This document shows, piece by piece, positions 1 through 5,658 of a stretch of DNA of 16,143 nucleotides. The stretch is from an uncultured Clostridia bacterium (lineage in GTDB: Bacteria > Bacillota > Clostridia > Oscillospirales > Oscillospiraceae). Within the stretch, counting starts at the first letter, position 1. Each line of letters opens with the position of its first letter. A program made the position numbers and the translations under genes. The notes under the pieces are model-generated. The model saw only the letters and a list, made by a program, of their open reading frames with translations. It ran no database searches and had not been told where the DNA came from. The DNA lies in contig CAMGCA010000013.1 in NCBI GenBank assembly GCA_946011705.1, forward strand, positions 1 to 16,143, in the 5' to 3' direction.

Positions 1-603
1 GGCCAGCACCGCGCCGGACAGGGCCGTCAGGGAGTTGGAAACGCACAGGCCCACGGTGATGGTGAAGCTGGTGTTGATGGAGGAGGCCCGCACCATGTCC
101 GGGTTGTCGCCGGTGGCCCGGATGGACAGGCCCAGCCGGGTTTTCAGGAACAGGGCCAGCAGAATCCCCACACAGACGATCAGCACCGCCACGGGAACCA
201 GCTTGTAGAGGGCCTTGCCGAGAACGGGCTGCACCATGGAGAAAACCGTGGTTGCCTTCATCATATTGACGTTGGAGGAGAAGCCCATGACCGCCAGATT
301 CACGGTGTACAGCCCCGTATTGGTGATGATGCCCGCCAGAATCGAGGGGATTTGCAGCTTGGTCTGCAAAAAGGCGGTGACGGAACCGGCGCAGGCTCCC
401 GCCAGCATGGCGGCAGGCAGGCCCAGAATGGGGTGACCGGCTACCGCGAAGGTGGCGGACACGGCGCAGCCCAGAGTAAAGGCCCCGTCGGTGGTCATGT
501 CGGCGATATTCAGCACCCGAAAGCTTAAGAACAGGGCCAGCGCCACCAGGGCATAGATGCAGCCCAGCTCCAGCGCGCTGAAAACAATGGCGGATGAAAT
601 CAT
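1..603 (-). CDS. trpY: ABC transporter permease, TrpY-like (partial, 3' end cut by window)
   Basis: The frame is open to the left edge, giving 201 codons that begin MISSAIVFSALELGCIYALV. The start at 603 is preceded by AAAGGAGG at good spacing. The visible part is hydrophobic, with several membrane helices and the motif FRVLNIADMTTDGAFTLG near residues 30-47. That motif is typical of permeases of the branched-chain-type/COG4120 family that work with PF04392 binding proteins. It would form the membrane channel of an importer. The binding-protein gene lies 280 bases upstream on the same strand, and the ATPase is presumably beyond the window. The Trp-specific T-box upstream of the operon suggests tryptophan or a precursor as the substrate. 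The family call is firm; the TrpY name is inferred from the T-box and from the paired binding protein. Confidence 0.85.
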   Translation of the reverse strand, partial: MISSAIVFSALELGCIYALVALALFLSFRVLNIADMTTDGAFTLGCAVSATFAVAGHPILGLPAAMLAGACAGSVTAFLQTKLQIPSILAGIITNTGLYTVNLAVMGFSSNVNMMKATTVFSMVQPVLGKALYKLVPVAVLIVCVGILLALFLKTRLGLSIRATGDNPDMVRASSINTSFTITVGLCVSNSLTALSGAVLA

Positions 604-643
604 GGAAATCCTCCTTTGGGATAATTTAATAAACGCAACGGCA

Positions 644-860
644 GGCGGGGGAGGTCCCCCGCCTTGAGCGTGTCAAAAAAGGCTATGTCATTCCGAGGGA
701 GCGAAGCGACCGTGGGAATCCGTTCCCATAACAAAGGCTGATTCTCCAGAAAGGTAGATAAAAACAGAACATTTGGAGAACGGATTGCCACGCCAGCGTG
801 CGCGCTGGCTCGCAATGACACGGTTCTTTGACGGCCTGAGGCGGGGGAGGATCCCCCGCC
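644..860. repeat. Composite palindromic repeat, copy 1 (A arm left, B arm right)
   Basis: This element fills the gap between the binding-protein and permease genes. The A arm (about 686-725, TGTCATTCCGAGGGAGCGAA... to ...GGGAATCCGTTC) is inverted relative to the B arm (about 778-820, GAACGGATTGCCACGCCAGC... to ...CGCAATGACA). The B arm carries its own small hairpin CCAGCG/CGCTGG. Outside the arms are two near-identical hairpins (644-663 and 840-860) with stem GGCGGGGGA/TCCCCCGCC. Related arms occur at 8855-8975 and 14375-14494. The outer hairpins could dampen or terminate transcription between the two transporter genes, but neither is followed by a clear T tract. Confidence 0.8.
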
Positions 861-883
861 TTGCAGGATTCGATTATCGCCGC

Positions 884-1912
884 TTATTCGGCGGTGGTAA
901 CTTCAACCACGGTGTTGGCCATGGTGCTGAATACGCTGTAGTCGATGCCCAGAGTCGTTGCGGTGTCGGTGTTCACGGTGATGATGCCGCCGTCCATGAC
1001 GTGGAACTCGGGAACCGCGCCGCCCTGCAGAATGTCAAAGGCCATGTCGGCGGTGTAGGTGCCCAGCTCGGTGTAGTTGACGCCGCAGGTGGCGAAGCCG
1101 CCGGCCTGTACGAAGGAGTCAGCGCCGGTGTAGTGGGGGATCCCGGCCCCGTTGAGGATTTCAGCCACGGCAACCTCAGCGGCCATGACCACATTGTCGG
1201 TGGGGGTGAATACGGCATCCACACGGCCTACCAGAGAGTTCGTGGCAGCGATGATTTCGTCGGTGCTGTTGCCGGTCTTCTCAAGATACGCAATGCCCTT
1301 GCTGTCCAGATATGCCTTGGCTTCGGCGATGGGCATGGTGGAGTTGGCCTCGGAGTTGGAGTAGAGCAGGCCCACGGTCTTAACATCGGGGTCGGCTGCC
1401 AGCATCATGTCCAGAATGAAAGCGGTGTTCAGAGCGTCAGAGGTGCCGGTGACCTTATCAAGACCGGTCAGGCCTGCGGACGCGGGATCGGAGATAGCGG
1501 CGTAGACGATGGGTGTATCGGTGCCCTCGGCGGCGGTGACCATAGTCTGAGCGGCCAGAGTTGCGATGGGGATGATCATGTCAACCTCGTCACCCATGAC
1601 CTGTGCGGCGATCTGGCCCAGCATGGTGGGGTCGTTCTGTCCATTGTATTCGGAAATGGTCAGCTCAATTCCGGCGGCATCGGCCTTGGCCTTCAGCTCG
1701 GCGGCAACGGCGGCGCGGATTTCGTCCAGAGAGGAGTGATCCAGCTGCTGCACGATGGCGACGGAGTAGCTGGCGGCAGCTGCCTGGGTCTCGGGGGCCT
1801 GGGTTTCCGGGGTAGCCGCGGTGGTGGCGGCGGGAGCGGAGGACGCGCCGCAGCCGACCAGCACAGAAGCGGTGAGGATCAGAGAAGAAATGACAGAAAT
1901 AACCTTTTTCAT
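884..1912 (-). CDS. trpX: ABC transporter substrate-binding lipoprotein, TrpX-like (PF04392 family)
   Basis: The protein has 342 residues. A longer frame exists upstream, but the start at 1912 is chosen because it has TAGGAG at good spacing and begins with a lipoprotein signal peptide: MKK, a hydrophobic stretch, then the lipobox LVGC with the lipidated Cys at residue 21. An Ala/Thr/Pro-rich linker (about 22-48) precedes a two-lobed periplasmic-binding fold that starts SYSVAIVQQLDHSSLDEIR and contains NGQNDPTMLGQIA and VFTPTDNVVMAAE. These segments are characteristic of the ABC_sub_bind family of uncharacterised or tryptophan importers. It would capture the solute outside the membrane and hand it to the permease encoded downstream. 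A T-box with a UGG specifier controls it, which supports tryptophan or a related compound. The family is sure; the substrate is inferred. Confidence 0.92.
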   Translation of the reverse strand: MKKVISVISSLILTASVLVGCGASSAPAATTAATPETQAPETQAAAASYSVAIVQQLDHSSLDEIRAAVAAELKAKADAAGIELTISEYNGQNDPTMLGQIAAQVMGDEVDMIIPIATLAAQTMVTAAEGTDTPIVYAAISDPASAGLTGLDKVTGTSDALNTAFILDMMLAADPDVKTVGLLYSNSEANSTMPIAEAKAYLDSKGIAYLEKTGNSTDEIIAATNSLVGRVDAVFTPTDNVVMAAEVAVAEILNGAGIPHYTGADSFVQAGGFATCGVNYTELGTYTADMAFDILQGGAVPEFHVMDGGIITVNTDTATTLGIDYSVFSTMANTVVEVTTAE

Positions 1913-2015
1913 GGTAAATACTCCTATACATTTTATTTTTGTTTTGGAAAAATGGAACGATACCGAGCAGTGCCCAATGGTGTATCGACTACAGACACCT
2001 GAGCACGCATTGTCA

Positions 2016-2030
2016 GGCCGCACTGCGGCC
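2016..2030 (-). other. Small hairpin directly after the leader mini-ORF stop
   Basis: A perfect 6-bp stem, GGCCGC/GCGGCC with a 3-base loop AGT, starts at the base after the TGA of the mini-ORF at 2031-2072. No T tract follows, so it is not a standard terminator. It could affect ribosome release or RNA stability in the leader. Confidence 0.45.
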
Positions 2031-2072
2031 TCACCATCGTTTCCCTGGAAGCTGCTTTATCATGTGCATCAT
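2031..2072 (-). CDS. Putative 13-residue leader peptide ending in Trp
   Basis: This short frame reads MMHMIKQLPGKRW then TGA. It lies just downstream of the T-box terminator on the importer transcript and has a strong Shine-Dalgarno AAAGGAG (2081-2087) eight bases before the ATG. The last sense codon is TGG, the same codon as the T-box specifier. A GC-rich hairpin follows the stop at once. The real importer gene begins 118 bases further on with its own ribosome binding site. It could be a regulatory leader peptide that senses Trp during translation, or only a chance frame. Translation itself is plausible because of the ribosome binding site; the function is a guess. Confidence 0.4.
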   Translation of the reverse strand: MMHMIKQLPGKRW

Positions 2073-2095
2073 ATGGTTTTCTCCTTTCGGAAATG

Positions 2096-2128
2096 AAAAA
2101 GTCCTTGTTCCCCTGAGGGAACAAGGAC
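2096..2128 (-). terminator. T-box intrinsic terminator
   Basis: On the minus strand a 12-bp stem GTCCTTGTTCCC/GGGAACAAGGAC with a TCAG loop is followed by TTTTT. The 5' half (CCTTGTT) can instead pair with AACAAGG just before the T-box sequence to form the antiterminator. Confidence 0.92.
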
Positions 2129-2373
2129 AGAAAATACAATTTCTGCGGTACCACCTTGTTTGCCGGTAAAACCGACCGCTCAACCGGCGCAAACACGCCG
2201 TGTGCCCGGTAACGCTGGCAATGCGTCAGAAGATACTCAGGATGCGTCCTTTTCCCTCTGCCCTCGGCGGCCCATTTGCTGCTCCGCTTTTCGCTCCCCT
2301 CTCAGCTGTGGGGAACTCTCTGTGGATGCGCTGGCAGCTTTACTTCCGCGTCTGTGGTTTACTTTATTTGCTT
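2096..2373 (-). promoter_or_regulatory. T-box riboswitch, Trp-specific (UGG specifier)
   Basis: The leader of the importer operon carries the conserved T-box sequence AAGGTGGTACCGCAGAA (about 2139-2157), whose TGGT bulge pairs with the free CCA end of uncharged tRNA. Stem I can be folded from the sequence. GCGG and CCGC close its base, and GCTGC and GCAGC form the next helix. Between them is an internal loop with AAGTAAA on one side and AAATGGG on the other. The loop presents TGG (2272-2274) followed by a purine, which matches the normal specifier position, so the ligand is tRNA-Trp with anticodon CCA. The antiterminator uses AACAAGG with CCTTGTT. Uncharged tRNA-Trp should let transcription continue into the trpX-like gene. 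The start at about 2373 is estimated from the promoter. Confidence 0.92.
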
Positions 2374-2379
2374 AAAGTC

Positions 2380-2408
2380 TTTATACACCATCGGGAGCCA
2401 TTTGTCAA
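2380..2408 (-). promoter_or_regulatory. Sigma-A promoter of the T-box/importer operon
   Basis: On the minus strand, TTGACA (2403-2408) and TATAAA (2380-2385) are separated by 17 bases, with TG directly before the -10 box. It lies just upstream of the T-box. Confidence 0.85.
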
Positions 2409-2463
2409 GCATTATTTTTCACCGGCTGCGGACAAATGTGCGCAGAGGAAGTGCGGCGGCCAC

Positions 2464-2488
2464 AAGCCTTCCCAAAAGGGGAAGGCTT
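2464..2488 (-). terminator. Stem-loop after lexA, possible weak terminator
   Basis: A 10-bp stem AAGCCTTCCC/GGGAAGGCTT lies five bases beyond the lexA stop. On the minus strand it is followed by GTGGCC rather than T residues, so termination is uncertain. Its core (CCTTCCC-AAAA-GGGGAAGG) resembles the ends of the repeat at 8804-9029. Confidence 0.45.
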
Positions 2489-2492
2489 TGGC

Positions 2493-3068
2493 TCAATATT
2501 CTCTGACAACGCCCTTAACCACGCCGATGATTTCCGCGTGGGTGCCGTCGATGGGGGAATAGTTGTCGTTTTCCGGCATGAGCCAGACCTGACCGTTCCG
2601 GCGCAGCAGCCGCTTGACGGTGGCCTCGTCCTCGATGCGGGCCACCACGATCTGCCCATCATCGGCAGAGGGCTGGGGACGGACAACGACCTTGTCCCCC
2701 TCCAGAATGCCGGCGTTTATCATGCTGTCGCCCCGAACCCGCAGGGCAAAGCACCCGGCCTCCGACCAGGGAATGGTGCCCTCCTGATTCTCCACAGCCA
2801 GAATAGGCAGACCTGCCGTAACCACGCCGATGACGGGAATCTGTCCGGGCCGGGAGCCGGTGACCAGCGCCCGCTTGCGCCCCTTGGCGCCGGGAGCCTG
2901 AATCAGACCCTTCTCCTGAAGCGCCTGCAAATGATAGCTGACGGACGCGGTGGAGCGCAGGCCCACCGCCGCGCCGATCTCCCGCACGGAGGGGGAGTAG
3001 CCGTTTTCCTGAATAAACTGGTTGACATAATCCATGATCAGATCGGCTTTGTTACTGGTTCTGGGCAT
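2493..3068 (-). CDS. lexA: LexA, SOS-response transcriptional repressor
   Basis: The protein has 191 residues and starts MPRTSNKADLIMDYVNQFI. The start at 3068 has AGGAGGTG at good spacing; a further 25 codons upstream stay open but lack support. Residues 1-65 form the winged-helix DNA-binding domain, with SPSVREIGAAVGLRSTASVS as the helix-turn-helix. Residues 75-191 form the S24 autoprotease domain: the cleavage bond is Ala85-Gly86 in VVTAGLP, the catalytic serine is Ser115 in RGDSM, and the lysine is Lys152 in TVKR. All key residues are present, so it should be cleavable after RecA activation and then derepress DNA-repair genes. It is divergent from the ferritin-like gene at 3187 and is probably autoregulated through the box near its -10 element. 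Confidence 0.97.
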   Translation of the reverse strand: MPRTSNKADLIMDYVNQFIQENGYSPSVREIGAAVGLRSTASVSYHLQALQEKGLIQAPGAKGRKRALVTGSRPGQIPVIGVVTAGLPILAVENQEGTIPWSEAGCFALRVRGDSMINAGILEGDKVVVRPQPSADDGQIVVARIEDEATVKRLLRRNGQVWLMPENDNYSPIDGTHAEIIGVVKGVVREY

Positions 3069-3101
3069 GGTGGCACCTCCTGTGGATGATTCCTTGTTCG
3101 G

Positions 3102-3130
3102 ATTATAGCACATATTTTCGAAAAAGGGAA
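3102..3130 (-). promoter_or_regulatory. lexA promoter with degenerate LexA-like box
   Basis: TATAAT (3102-3107) is a perfect -10 box on the minus strand, preceded by TGC. The matching -35 (about 3125-3130, TTCCCT) is weak. Immediately upstream, CGAAAATATGTGCT (3107-3120) partly matches the Firmicutes LexA operator CGAACnnnnGTTCG, mainly in the left half. An operator here would overlap the promoter and give autorepression. The -10 is clear; the operator is tentative. Confidence 0.5.
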
Positions 3131-3138
3131 GTATTTTT

Positions 3139-3168
3139 TTCACAAAATCAGGGCCTGCCGCCTATACT
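3139..3168 (+). promoter_or_regulatory. Promoter of the ferritin-like gene
   Basis: TTCACA (3139-3144) and TATACT (3163-3168) are separated by 18 bases and lie about 18 bases before the gene. They are divergent from and close to the lexA promoter, so the two could share regulation. Confidence 0.5.
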
Positions 3169-3186
3169 ATCCGAGGGGGGATGGGA

Positions 3187-3624
3187 ATGGAACGGATGGA
3201 TAAGAGCCGGGAGGTCTGGCAGCGGGTAATGAATTCGCCGCCGGCAGTGCCGAAGGATGGCCTGCGGGGACTTCTCCGGGAGTCAGCGGCGCTGGCGGCG
3301 GTTTACCGGCAGCTTGCCGGGTCGCTTTCCGGGAAGGCCGGGGAGAAGGCGACGCAGCTGTACCGGGAGGAAACGGCAACCTCCGCCTGCCTGCGGGGAC
3401 TGGAGGTGCTCCGGGGTGAGGATGGAGGAAAGCTGAAATACCCCCAGCCGGGAAAGGAACCGGCCCTGCGACTTCTGCGGGGCTGCTACCACCGAACCCG
3501 CAACTGCATGGCGGAATATACCGCCCGGGCGGTGGACCCGGAGACCGGGGCGGTGTTCCGGGCGCTGGCAGACCGGGCACAGCGTCAGTGCGGGCTTCTC
3601 GCGGAACTGATGGGGATGATCTGA
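3187..3624 (+). CDS. Ferritin-like four-helix protein of unknown function
   Basis: The protein has 145 residues and starts MERMDKSREVWQRVMNSPPA. ATG at 3187 is preferred because it lies about 8-10 bases after GAGGGG, although ATG at 3181 (two residues longer) is possible. Predicted helices fall at about 26-47, 50-76, 93-115 and 119-143, in the spacing of small ferritin-like/rubrerythrin-type bundles (LLRESAALAAVYRQLA, QLYREETATSACLRGL, YHRTRNCMAEYTARA, FRALADRAQRQCGLLAEL). The ExxH metal-ligand pairs expected in such proteins are missing: helix 2 has ETATSA and helix 4 has DRAQRQ. It may therefore be a structural relative without a di-iron centre. It is transcribed alone, divergent from lexA, with a terminator at 3646. 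The fold is moderately likely; no function is claimed. Confidence 0.75.
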   Translation: MERMDKSREVWQRVMNSPPAVPKDGLRGLLRESAALAAVYRQLAGSLSGKAGEKATQLYREETATSACLRGLEVLRGEDGGKLKYPQPGKEPALRLLRGCYHRTRNCMAEYTARAVDPETGAVFRALADRAQRQCGLLAELMGMI

Positions 3625-3645
3625 CAGAATGTGATACGAAAGCGC

Positions 3646-3674
3646 AGCCCGGTTCTGTTCGGAACCGGGCTTTT
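3646..3674 (+). terminator. Intrinsic terminator after the ferritin-like gene
   Basis: A 10-bp stem AGCCCGGTTC/GAACCGGGCT with a six-base loop is followed by TTTT, 21 bases after the stop codon. Confidence 0.88.
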
Positions 3675-3714
3675 GCCCGCAAAACGTCTTCCGACAATTT
3701 TTTGCGCCATAATT

Positions 3715-3746
3715 TTGACGAAACCAGGTCCCGCGCCCGCTATAAT
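3715..3746 (+). promoter_or_regulatory. Possible promoter of the phage-like cassette, long spacer
   Basis: TTGACG (3715-3720) and a perfect TATAAT (3741-3746) lie between the previous terminator and the tail-fibre-like gene. The spacer is 20 bases, longer than the usual 17, so the promoter may need an activator or use another -35 element. Confidence 0.5.
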
Positions 3747-3788
3747 GCAGGCACGGCGTACAGCCGAAAACGAAGGAGGTCATTCATT

Positions 3789-4496
3789 ATGCAAGGTATG
3801 GTACCACTAAGCGGTTTTGGCGGCGTACCCTATTCCGCCGTTCGCAAAGCCGCCCCGAGAAATATTCTGGACAACAGCGATTTTACCAATCTGGTGGCCC
3901 AGGCGGGCATCGGCGGCAATCATGGAACAATTGCCTACGCGGCGGATCGCTGGATTCTGGATTCCGGCACGGTTTCCTATGAGGCTGGCGTTGGCCTGAC
4001 CCTGAACGGAACCATCCGGCAGAAGCTGGAATACCCGCCCACCGGGGAGACCAGCGCCTTTGTCGGCATGGCATCCGGGGCAGCGTCCATCAGCTACGCG
4101 GATGGGGCAGTTACAATTACATCCAGCGGCGGCGTTCTGAAATGGGCCGCGCTGTACGGCGGTGTGTATACGGAAACTACGAAGCCGGAGTACCAGCCGA
4201 AGGGATACGGGGCGGAGCTGGCGGAGTGTCAGAGGTACTATAGAAAATACGATAGTTGTACAGCATCAGTGCAAGGTTCAGAGTATGCGCGGTTGTCCCT
4301 GAACTATTCGCCAATGCGGGTGATACCTTCTGTTTCTTTTGGTAAGCTTGTAGGCGGTGATAACTTGGATGTCGATGGTGCAGCAGTTTCTTATTATGAG
4401 GTTAATGCGACTGGTATATCAGTATTGCGTGTTACGGGGACAAATGGAACGTACGTCTATGCCGTTAAGAATGTTGTACTGATTGCGGATTTGTAA
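3789..4496 (+). CDS. Phage tail-fibre / receptor-binding-like protein
   Basis: The protein has 235 residues and starts MQGMVPLSGFGGVPYSAVRK. The start at 3789 has AAGGAGG nine bases upstream; the same frame stays open for 67 codons further but runs through the previous terminator and has no start support. Residues 25-56 (NILDNSDFTN... to ...AADRWIL) and 141-154 (GAELAECQRYYRKY) are the recurring pattern of tail-fibre and baseplate-associated proteins in Firmicutes phages. It is short for a fibre, so it may be only the tip. From about residue 155 the coding sequence becomes visibly richer in A and T than the preceding part, which suggests an exchanged receptor-binding end. It is the first gene of a five-gene cassette that ends in endolysin and holin. 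The phage origin is firm; the target is unknown. Confidence 0.8.
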   Translation: MQGMVPLSGFGGVPYSAVRKAAPRNILDNSDFTNLVAQAGIGGNHGTIAYAADRWILDSGTVSYEAGVGLTLNGTIRQKLEYPPTGETSAFVGMASGAASISYADGAVTITSSGGVLKWAALYGGVYTETTKPEYQPKGYGAELAECQRYYRKYDSCTASVQGSEYARLSLNYSPMRVIPSVSFGKLVGGDNLDVDGAAVSYYEVNATGISVLRVTGTNGTYVYAVKNVVLIADL

Positions 4497-4508
4497 GGAG
4501 GAGTCACC

Positions 4509-4880
4509 ATGGAAATGCAAAAATCGAAAGTCTATGTCCTGCCGGATTCCTCCGGCTACATCACCCGCATTGACGGCGGCTACACCATCGGAAGCATCAC
4601 CGACCCGGAAAACTGGGTGCTGATCGATGATGGCAACGGCGACAAATACAATCTGTGTCAGGGCAACTACTTCCCCCAGCCCATCCGCACCATGGGCGGC
4701 GCATACCGCTACAAGCTGGTAGACGGAAAGCCCGTGGAGTGCGCAACTGAGGAACTCGCCGCCCAGGAGGAAGCGCTGAAACCCGTTCCCACGCCCAGCC
4801 TTGAAAACCGGGTGGAGGTGCTGGAATCCACCACAGATGACATGATTCTGCTGATGGCAGATTTAATTGGAGGAGAATAA
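4509..4880 (+). CDS. Small phage-tail-associated protein, unknown function
   Basis: The protein has 123 residues and starts MEMQKSKVYVLPDSSGYITR, with AAGGAGGAG ahead of the start, 12 bases after the tail-fibre-like gene. Residues 5-75 form a compact Gly/Asp/Tyr-rich region with DGGYTIG, GNGDKYNLCQGNYF and YRYKLVDGKP. Residues 98-120 (LENRVEVLESTTDDMILLMADLI) look like a short coiled coil. This layout matches small proteins that follow tail fibres in Firmicutes prophages; they are often annotated only as hypothetical. It may be a chaperone or adaptor of the fibre. No enzymatic motif is visible. Confidence 0.75.
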   Translation: MEMQKSKVYVLPDSSGYITRIDGGYTIGSITDPENWVLIDDGNGDKYNLCQGNYFPQPIRTMGGAYRYKLVDGKPVECATEELAAQEEALKPVPTPSLENRVEVLESTTDDMILLMADLIGGE

Positions 4881-4884
4881 AACT

Positions 4885-5040
4885 ATGAAAACACTGAGCA
4901 ATCTGAAGCTGAAAATCATGGTGCGGGCGTTCCGCATCCGCATTAAGAACGGGGAGGATTTTGCCGACATTGCCGCGGACTATCCCGCCCTGACCACGGA
5001 CGATCTGGAAGCCATTCGGGCGGCTCTGAATTTGGAGTAA
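4885..5040 (+). CDS. 51-residue phage-type small protein
   Basis: This frame begins four bases after the previous stop, with GGAGGAG about nine bases before the ATG. It reads MKTLSNLKLKIMVRAFRIRI through to LEAIRAALNLE. The N-terminal half is basic and helical. The C-terminal half (GEDFADIAADYPALTTDDLEA) is an acidic helix-turn-helix-like segment that recalls the DYPxLTxxDI motif of DUF433 proteins. Its position between the tail-fibre genes and the endolysin is the place where XkdX-type small proteins sit in Firmicutes phages. It is certainly co-transcribed and has good translation signals; the role is unknown. Confidence 0.7.
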   Translation: MKTLSNLKLKIMVRAFRIRIKNGEDFADIAADYPALTTDDLEAIRAALNLE

Positions 5041-5045
5041 TACCC

Positions 5046-5639
5046 ATGACCCTGAAACAAAAGCAAGCTCTGCTTGCCTATCTGGGCTTCTACGACGGCC
5101 CGCTGGATGGCCTATGGGGCGAAAAGTCCCAGCGGGCAACCATTGACTTCCAGCGGGCCTACATGGCGCAGGAGGACGTGGACGGCATCTTCGGGGCGGC
5201 CACGGAAAAGCGGATTCTGGAGGTAATCGCCACCGGGGAGAAGCCGAAGGAAAGTGTCCAAATTGACACCGCCCCGGGCTGGTGGAAGGATATCCGCTAT
5301 TTCACCCGGGCGGAGTTCAAGTGCAAGTGCGGCGGGCAGTTCTGTGACGGCTACCCCGCCGAGATGCAGGAGGCAGTGGTAAAAATCGCAGATGCCGCCC
5401 GGGAGCATTTCGGCAGACCCGCCCTAGTGATCTCCGGCCTGCGCTGCAAGCAGTGGAACGCCCACGAAAAAGGCCACGAAAACAGCCAGCATATGTACGG
5501 CGAAGCCGTCGATCTGTGCATCGAGGGCGTTCCCGCAGAAACCCTGCGGCAGTTCGTAGCCTCCCAGCCGGGCCACCGCTACAGCTATTGCATCAACAGC
5601 ACAAACGTACATTTCGATATCCCGAAAATCGGGAGATAA
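5046..5639 (+). CDS. Endolysin: peptidoglycan-binding domain plus M15 peptidase
   Basis: The protein has 197 residues and starts MTLKQKQALLAYLGFYDGPL. Residues 3-60 form a PG_binding_1-type wall-binding domain (GFYDGPLDGLWGEKSQRATIDFQ, then VDGIFGAAT). Residues 80-197 form a zinc D-Ala-D-Ala carboxypeptidase/endopeptidase domain of the M15_3 type. The expected zinc ligands are visible: His149 and Asp156 in SQHMYGEAVD, and the final His189 in NVHFD. It would cut peptide stems in the cell wall. It has no signal peptide, so it needs the holin encoded 19 bases downstream to reach the wall. The start is six bases after the previous stop, with GGAG inside the end of that gene. The domain calls are firm. 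Confidence 0.9.
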   Translation: MTLKQKQALLAYLGFYDGPLDGLWGEKSQRATIDFQRAYMAQEDVDGIFGAATEKRILEVIATGEKPKESVQIDTAPGWWKDIRYFTRAEFKCKCGGQFCDGYPAEMQEAVVKIADAAREHFGRPALVISGLRCKQWNAHEKGHENSQHMYGEAVDLCIEGVPAETLRQFVASQPGHRYSYCINSTNVHFDIPKIGR

Positions 5640-5658
5640 GGAGGACATACAAATACAA

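Noticed and set aside
644..860. CRISPR array
   Set aside because: The repeats are inverted pairs of arms, not several direct repeats with even spacers, and no cas genes are present.
773..2002. 409-codon open frame on the plus strand
   Set aside because: It is antisense to the trpX-like gene and very Gly/His-rich. The minus-strand protein has a signal peptide, lipobox and family motifs.
3588..3788. 67-codon N-terminal extension of the tail-fibre-like protein
   Set aside because: It overlaps the end of the ferritin-like gene, runs through a terminator and a promoter-like region, and lacks a ribosome binding site. The internal ATG at 3789 has a strong one.
3789..4496. Diversity-generating retroelement target
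   Set aside because: The variable-looking 3' end raised the idea, but no reverse transcriptase and no template repeat of that end is present in the window.
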